This document shows positions 12,491 to 14,656 of a DNA stretch of 14,656 nucleotides, in pieces. Numbering within the stretch: the first letter of the stretch is position 1; each line of letters starts with the position of its first letter. The DNA is taken from positions 1 through 14,656 of the forward strand of contig DODH01000141.1 of assembly GCA_003545625.1 (NCBI GenBank). The letters run 5' to 3'. This DNA is from Nitrospina sp. GTDB taxonomy: Bacteria; Nitrospinota; Nitrospinia; Nitrospinales; VA-1. Under the pieces are notes generated by a model. It was given only the letters and a program-made list of their open reading frames with translations. It was not told the origin of the DNA and did no database searches. Position numbers and translations under genes: made by a program.

Positions 12491-13333
12491 TTAGATGGTG
12501 AAATCGAGTAGGCGGGATCGGGCCTGTTCATTCTGGAGTTGTGACGACAGGGCGCGGATGGATGTCTCAAACCTCAGTAATCCCTGTTGGAGGTTGCTGA
12601 CTTCTTCGGCAAGATCGGTGTCTGCCAAGCCGGATTCGCTACGTGTCAGGTTTTCTATCTGAATATTCAAGCTGTTAGCGGTGCTGACCAAGCGGTTGCC
12701 GATGGCTCCCACTTGCCCCCTGGCGGCATTCAGGGTTTGGGAAGCGCGTTCAAAACTGTCAATCGCCTGCAGAGCACCCTGGGTGGTTGAAATATCGGCA
12801 TCGGCAATCTCCAGGGACTCAGTGCTTGTGCTTTCCACCACATTGAGACTAATCTGGTTATCCGGCCCAGACCCTATCCCGGCCTGAATATTGACAGGGT
12901 CTGCGTTTTGACCCAAGGACCCGTCCAGCAGGTTTCGACCGTTGAACTGAAGGGAACCGGTGAGTCGGTCAATTTCGCTCTGGATTTGGCCAAACTCCTG
13001 ATTCAATGTCTGTCTTTGGGAATCATTCAAGGTGCCGTTACTGGATTGTATGGCCAATTCCCGGCCCCGGTTTACCAGATCGGCGATACCGGCCAATCCG
13101 CCGTCGGCGGTGCGGACAAAATTGGTACCCGATTCTACATTTTTGACAGATTGGGTCAGGGCGCTGATATCTGACTGCAACTGAGCGGATAACGCGCTCG
13201 CCGCTGGATCGGTTCCCGCCCGGTTGAGTTTTCGGCCTGAAGCGATGCGTTCCAAAGAGTTCTGCAATCCGGATCGGTTCCGGTTGATCGTATTCAGCAA
13301 CTGGCTGAAAGTTCCACTTATGGGGTCGACCAT
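12491..13333 (-). CDS. fliC: Flagellin (short type)
   Basis: A 280-residue flagellin, the subunit of the flagellar filament, exported by the flagellar type III system. The N-terminal D0/D1 part is typical: NRNRSGLQNSLERIASGRKLNRAGTDPAASALS (17-49), and then the D1 helices through NGTLNDSQRQTLNQEFGQIQSEIDRL. NFNG-like QFNGRNLLDG is at about 128-137. The middle domain is very small. The C-terminal D1/D0 part runs from NAARGQVGAIGNRL to the end, but the last 30 residues (LLRFETSIRALSSQLQNEQARSRLLDFTI) diverge from the usual end of flagellins. AGAGGA lies a few bases before the ATG and a promoter at 13367-13395 gives a leader of about 26 nt. It could be a minor flagellin or a hook-associated relative, but length and both conserved ends favour flagellin. 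Confidence 0.9.
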   Translation of the reverse strand: MVDPISGTFSQLLNTINRNRSGLQNSLERIASGRKLNRAGTDPAASALSAQLQSDISALTQSVKNVESGTNFVRTADGGLAGIADLVNRGRELAIQSSNGTLNDSQRQTLNQEFGQIQSEIDRLTGSLQFNGRNLLDGSLGQNADPVNIQAGIGSGPDNQISLNVVESTSTESLEIADADISTTQGALQAIDSFERASQTLNAARGQVGAIGNRLVSTANSLNIQIENLTRSESGLADTDLAEEVSNLQQGLLRFETSIRALSSQLQNEQARSRLLDFTI

Positions 13334-13366
13334 TTGAGTCCTCTAGTTTTATGGATGAACCAATCT

Positions 13367-13395
13367 AAGATAAAGCTATCCCACCGGCTTGTCAA
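13367..13395 (-). promoter_or_regulatory. Predicted sigma-70 promoter of flagellin
   Basis: On the minus strand TTGACA (13395-13390) and TATCTT (13372-13367) are 17 bp apart. I find no TAAA-N15-GCCGATAA (sigma-28) or GG-N10-GC (sigma-54) match in the flagellin upstream region that fits as well. Confidence 0.65.
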
Positions 13396-13420
13396 TGCAG
13401 GCTGAATGAAAGACTGCCGG

Positions 13421-13449
13421 TTGCAATGCTCTCACGGGCAGATTAGAAT
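13421..13449 (+). promoter_or_regulatory. Predicted sigma-70 promoter of the 192-residue gene
   Basis: TTGCAA (13421-13426) and TAGAAT (13444-13449) are separated by 17 bp, 52 bp before the start codon. It lies back to back with the flagellin promoter, so the pair may share regulation. Confidence 0.6.
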
Positions 13450-13501
13450 TACGCGAAGAGCCTCCATGGCTAGTGGCATGAATTTTATTTGAGGAGAACC
13501 A

Positions 13502-14080
13502 ATGAAGATTTCCATTAATGGGGCTGAAGCGGAAGAATCGTCTTTTCAGGGAGAAACCCTGAAGGAAGTGCTGGACGTGATTTTAAAAAGCCGTCGGGAT
13601 TCTTATGTGAGAAGGATCTGGCTGGAGGGCCAGGAAGTTTCCTCCAGCGCCATGGATACTTTAATGACTTCTATCACAAGCATTGAATTACTTGAGTTGG
13701 AGCTGGCTCATTTGGGAGACCTGCTGGCCAATAATCTTGCTAACGCAAAGGAATATCTCGAAAAGCTGATTCCTGGTTTTCAAAAGGCCGCAGACTTGTT
13801 TCGCATGGGCAACGAACAAGAGGCCCATAAATTTTATTTGCAAATCCTCGATGGGATTGACTGGTTCTCCCAGGTTGTTCTGAACATAGTTAAATCCCGT
13901 GGAAATCAGGTTGAAGGGCAAAGCCTTGGAGACCGGCAGGAAAAGTTGACTGGCCTTATGGCCCAAATGCTGGAGGCCAACCAGAATCAAGACTGGGTCT
14001 TGATGGCCGATTTACTGGAATATGAAATGATTCCTTACTATGAAGATTGGCAAGAGACGCTTTCCCACATCAATGCTTGA
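13502..14080 (+). CDS. Hypothetical 192-residue helical protein, possibly flagellum-associated
   Basis: Not recognised by name. A short N-terminal beta-like stretch (MKISINGAEAE) and VRRIWLEGQEVS are followed by an almost fully helical region from about residue 50. This includes IELLELELAHLGDLLANNLANAKEYLEKLIPGFQKAADLF in its first half and LMADLLEYEMIPYYEDWQETL at the end. There is no signal peptide, cysteine or membrane segment. A strong GAGGAG lies five bases before the ATG. It is divergent from flagellin. Small helical proteins next to flagellin genes are often export chaperones such as FliS, FlgN or FliT, but no sequence match to them is visible, so that role is only a guess. Confidence 0.8.
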   Translation: MKISINGAEAEESSFQGETLKEVLDVILKSRRDSYVRRIWLEGQEVSSSAMDTLMTSITSIELLELELAHLGDLLANNLANAKEYLEKLIPGFQKAADLFRMGNEQEAHKFYLQILDGIDWFSQVVLNIVKSRGNQVEGQSLGDRQEKLTGLMAQMLEANQNQDWVLMADLLEYEMIPYYEDWQETLSHINA

Positions 14081-14089
14081 GGGAGGTTC

Positions 14090-14251
14090 ATGGGACGACC
14101 CCAGGAAAACATATACTACCTTATTTTTCAATGCCTTTTTAGATTAGGGTTGTTTTTCTTTCCGGAAAGTGGGCCGGGTCTGGCTTTTTTTCAAAAAAAA
14201 CCTAAATTAAAACTAAAGTTTCAGGGATTTTTACCGATAAAGATGGCGTAG
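14090..14251 (+). CDS. Possible 53-residue small hydrophobic ORF (doubtful)
   Basis: An open frame starts nine bases after the preceding stop codon, with GGGAGG upstream but only three bases before the ATG, which is too close to be ideal. The product would have a hydrophobic, aromatic first half (IYYLIFQCLFRLGLFFF) and a lysine-rich second half. The 3' half crosses a possible terminator and one arm of an inverted repeat, so it may be chance. I list it because the gap 14081-14455 has no other coding candidate. Confidence 0.18.
   Translation: MGRPQENIYYLIFQCLFRLGLFFFPESGPGLAFFQKKPKLKLKFQGFLPIKMA
14173..14191 (+). terminator. Weak Rho-independent terminator candidate
   Basis: GCCG-GGTC-TGGC (one G-U pair) is followed directly by seven T at 14185-14191. 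The stem is short. It would end transcription of the 192-residue gene. Confidence 0.35.
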
Positions 14252-14351
14252 ACCTCTGGCTTGAATTTGAGGTAGTTATTTTGGGGGGTTATTCCAGGAA
14301 GAGGATGCTTCCCAGTCTTTTCTCTTATCGAAAAAAAAGCCTGAAACTTTA
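14214..14351. repeat. Segment bounded by imperfect inverted repeats, MITE-like
   Basis: TAAAGTTTCAGG (14214-14225) is perfectly inverted as CCTGAAACTTTA (14340-14351). The similarity extends inward through a T-run and CGATAA (left) against TTATCG and an A-run (right), about 30 bp per arm. The 80 or so bases between the arms hold no convincing gene. It occupies most of the gene-free gap 14081-14455 with several homopolymer runs (A8, G6, A8, T7, C8). Confidence 0.5.
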
Positions 14352-14455
14352 ATGGGCGATTGATTTTTTTGAGGGGGAGAGGCAAGGCTCAGGCAACCCC
14401 CCCCAAGGATTGGAAATAAAAACAATAGAGAAAGTTTGTAAGAAAGGGACAAACC

Positions 14456-14656
14456 ATGGAAGATGTCAATTTTCCTTTGGACCAGAGTCAGGTTAGTGGT
14501 GCGTTGCGCGGATTGCGGGAGGCTGGAGGAGAAAGTTCGCGACCACGCCGTTTGGAAGATAGCGAAGATGAGTTTAGGAATCCTGAAGCCAGGGACGATG
14601 AAGAGGTTGAACAGACTGCCCAGGCCGAACGTACTGTTATTGCGCAAGACCGTGTT
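14456..14656 (+). CDS. Hypothetical acidic protein (3' end beyond right edge)
   Basis: An ATG is preceded by AAGGGAC five bases away, and 67 codons are open to the right edge. The visible part is polar and acidic, with many Glu, Asp and Arg residues (LEDSEDEFRNPEARDDEEVEQ-type composition) and no hydrophobic segment, so it looks disordered or helical and cytoplasmic. The ending AQAERTVIAQDRV could be the beginning of a helix. No family is recognised. It follows the 192-residue gene in the flagellar neighbourhood, but a 372-bp gap with repeats separates them. Confidence 0.6.
   Translation, partial: MEDVNFPLDQSQVSGALRGLREAGGESSRPRRLEDSEDEFRNPEARDDEEVEQTAQAERTVIAQDRV

Noticed and set aside
12300..12494. 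Plus-strand 64-codon open frame
   Set aside because: It is made of hairpins and repeat copies, has an Arg/Pro/Gly-rich product and no ribosome-binding site.
13474..13489. Sigma-54-like site TGGCATG-N4-TTATT before the 192-residue gene
   Set aside because: The -12 element lacks the GC, and the start of transcription would fall on the ribosome-binding site or the ATG.
14381..14394. GG-N10-GC site as a sigma-54 promoter for the last gene
   Set aside because: Only the invariant GG and GC match well; the -12 box reads AGGC instead of TTGC, so I do not annotate it.
14276..14647. Minus-strand 123-codon open frame
   Set aside because: It is antisense to the start of the acidic gene, crosses the inverted repeat and homopolymer runs, and its product is low-complexity.
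1..14656. tRNA, rRNA, CRISPR array, transposase or integrase
   Set aside because: No cloverleaf, rRNA-like stretch, regularly spaced repeat array or recombinase motif was seen on either strand.

Overview
The window reads as ordinary bacterial chromosome: densely packed, roughly half G+C, with short intergenic gaps. It has a housekeeping block, a glycine-cleavage block, a small redox block and a flagellar block. Gene content and protein style (split P-protein of glycine cleavage, a LepA-LepB gene pair, short flagellin, sigma-54 activator) suggest a Gram-negative, flagellated, free-living bacterium. My best guess is a Nitrospinota-like or deltaproteobacterium-like lineage, but that is inference and not proven by any marker here.

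Layout. 1-4321, minus strand: a nucleotidyltransferase-fold protein, then lepA, lepB and a HAD phosphatase (cut by the left edge), probably one transcription unit driven by a promoter at 4346-4374. 4362-7342, plus strand: gcvT, gcvH and gcvPA. The partner gene gcvPB is not in the window. 7335-9253, minus strand: a TPR protein followed by a dihydrolipoamide-dehydrogenase-like flavoprotein, converging on gcvPA with an 8-bp overlap. 9461-10630, plus strand: a 90-residue unknown protein, a Rieske-fold protein with abnormal metal ligands, and a small cupin. 10799-11857, plus strand: a receiver-less sigma-54 activator on a nearly leaderless message. 11969-12169, minus strand: a 66-residue unknown protein. 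12491-13333, minus strand: flagellin. 13502-14080, plus strand: an unknown helical protein divergent from flagellin. 14456-end, plus strand: the start of an acidic unknown protein.

Gene cooperation. GcvT, GcvH and GcvPA are three parts of the glycine cleavage system, and the neighbouring flavoprotein could be its L-protein, although its nucleotide-binding segment makes that uncertain. The sigma-54 activator next to flagellin is plausibly a motility regulator, but the promoters visible at flagellin and at its divergent neighbour look like sigma-70 sites.

Most notable signals. (1) The Rieske-fold protein has both ligand histidines replaced by cysteine and a two-residue insertion in the second motif. 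(2) A family of about 64-bp dispersed repeats has two copies lying as inverted repeats around the 90-residue gene plus the Rieske gene, and a third beside flagellin. (3) A second dispersed hairpin repeat has a TTCG loop and sits at the 3' ends of two unrelated minus-strand genes. (4) A 66-bp tandem duplication at the lepB/HAD junction copied the lepB C-terminus and supplies the HAD start region. (5) A 138-bp stretch bounded by inverted repeats precedes the last gene. No tRNA, rRNA, CRISPR array, transposase or integrase gene was seen.
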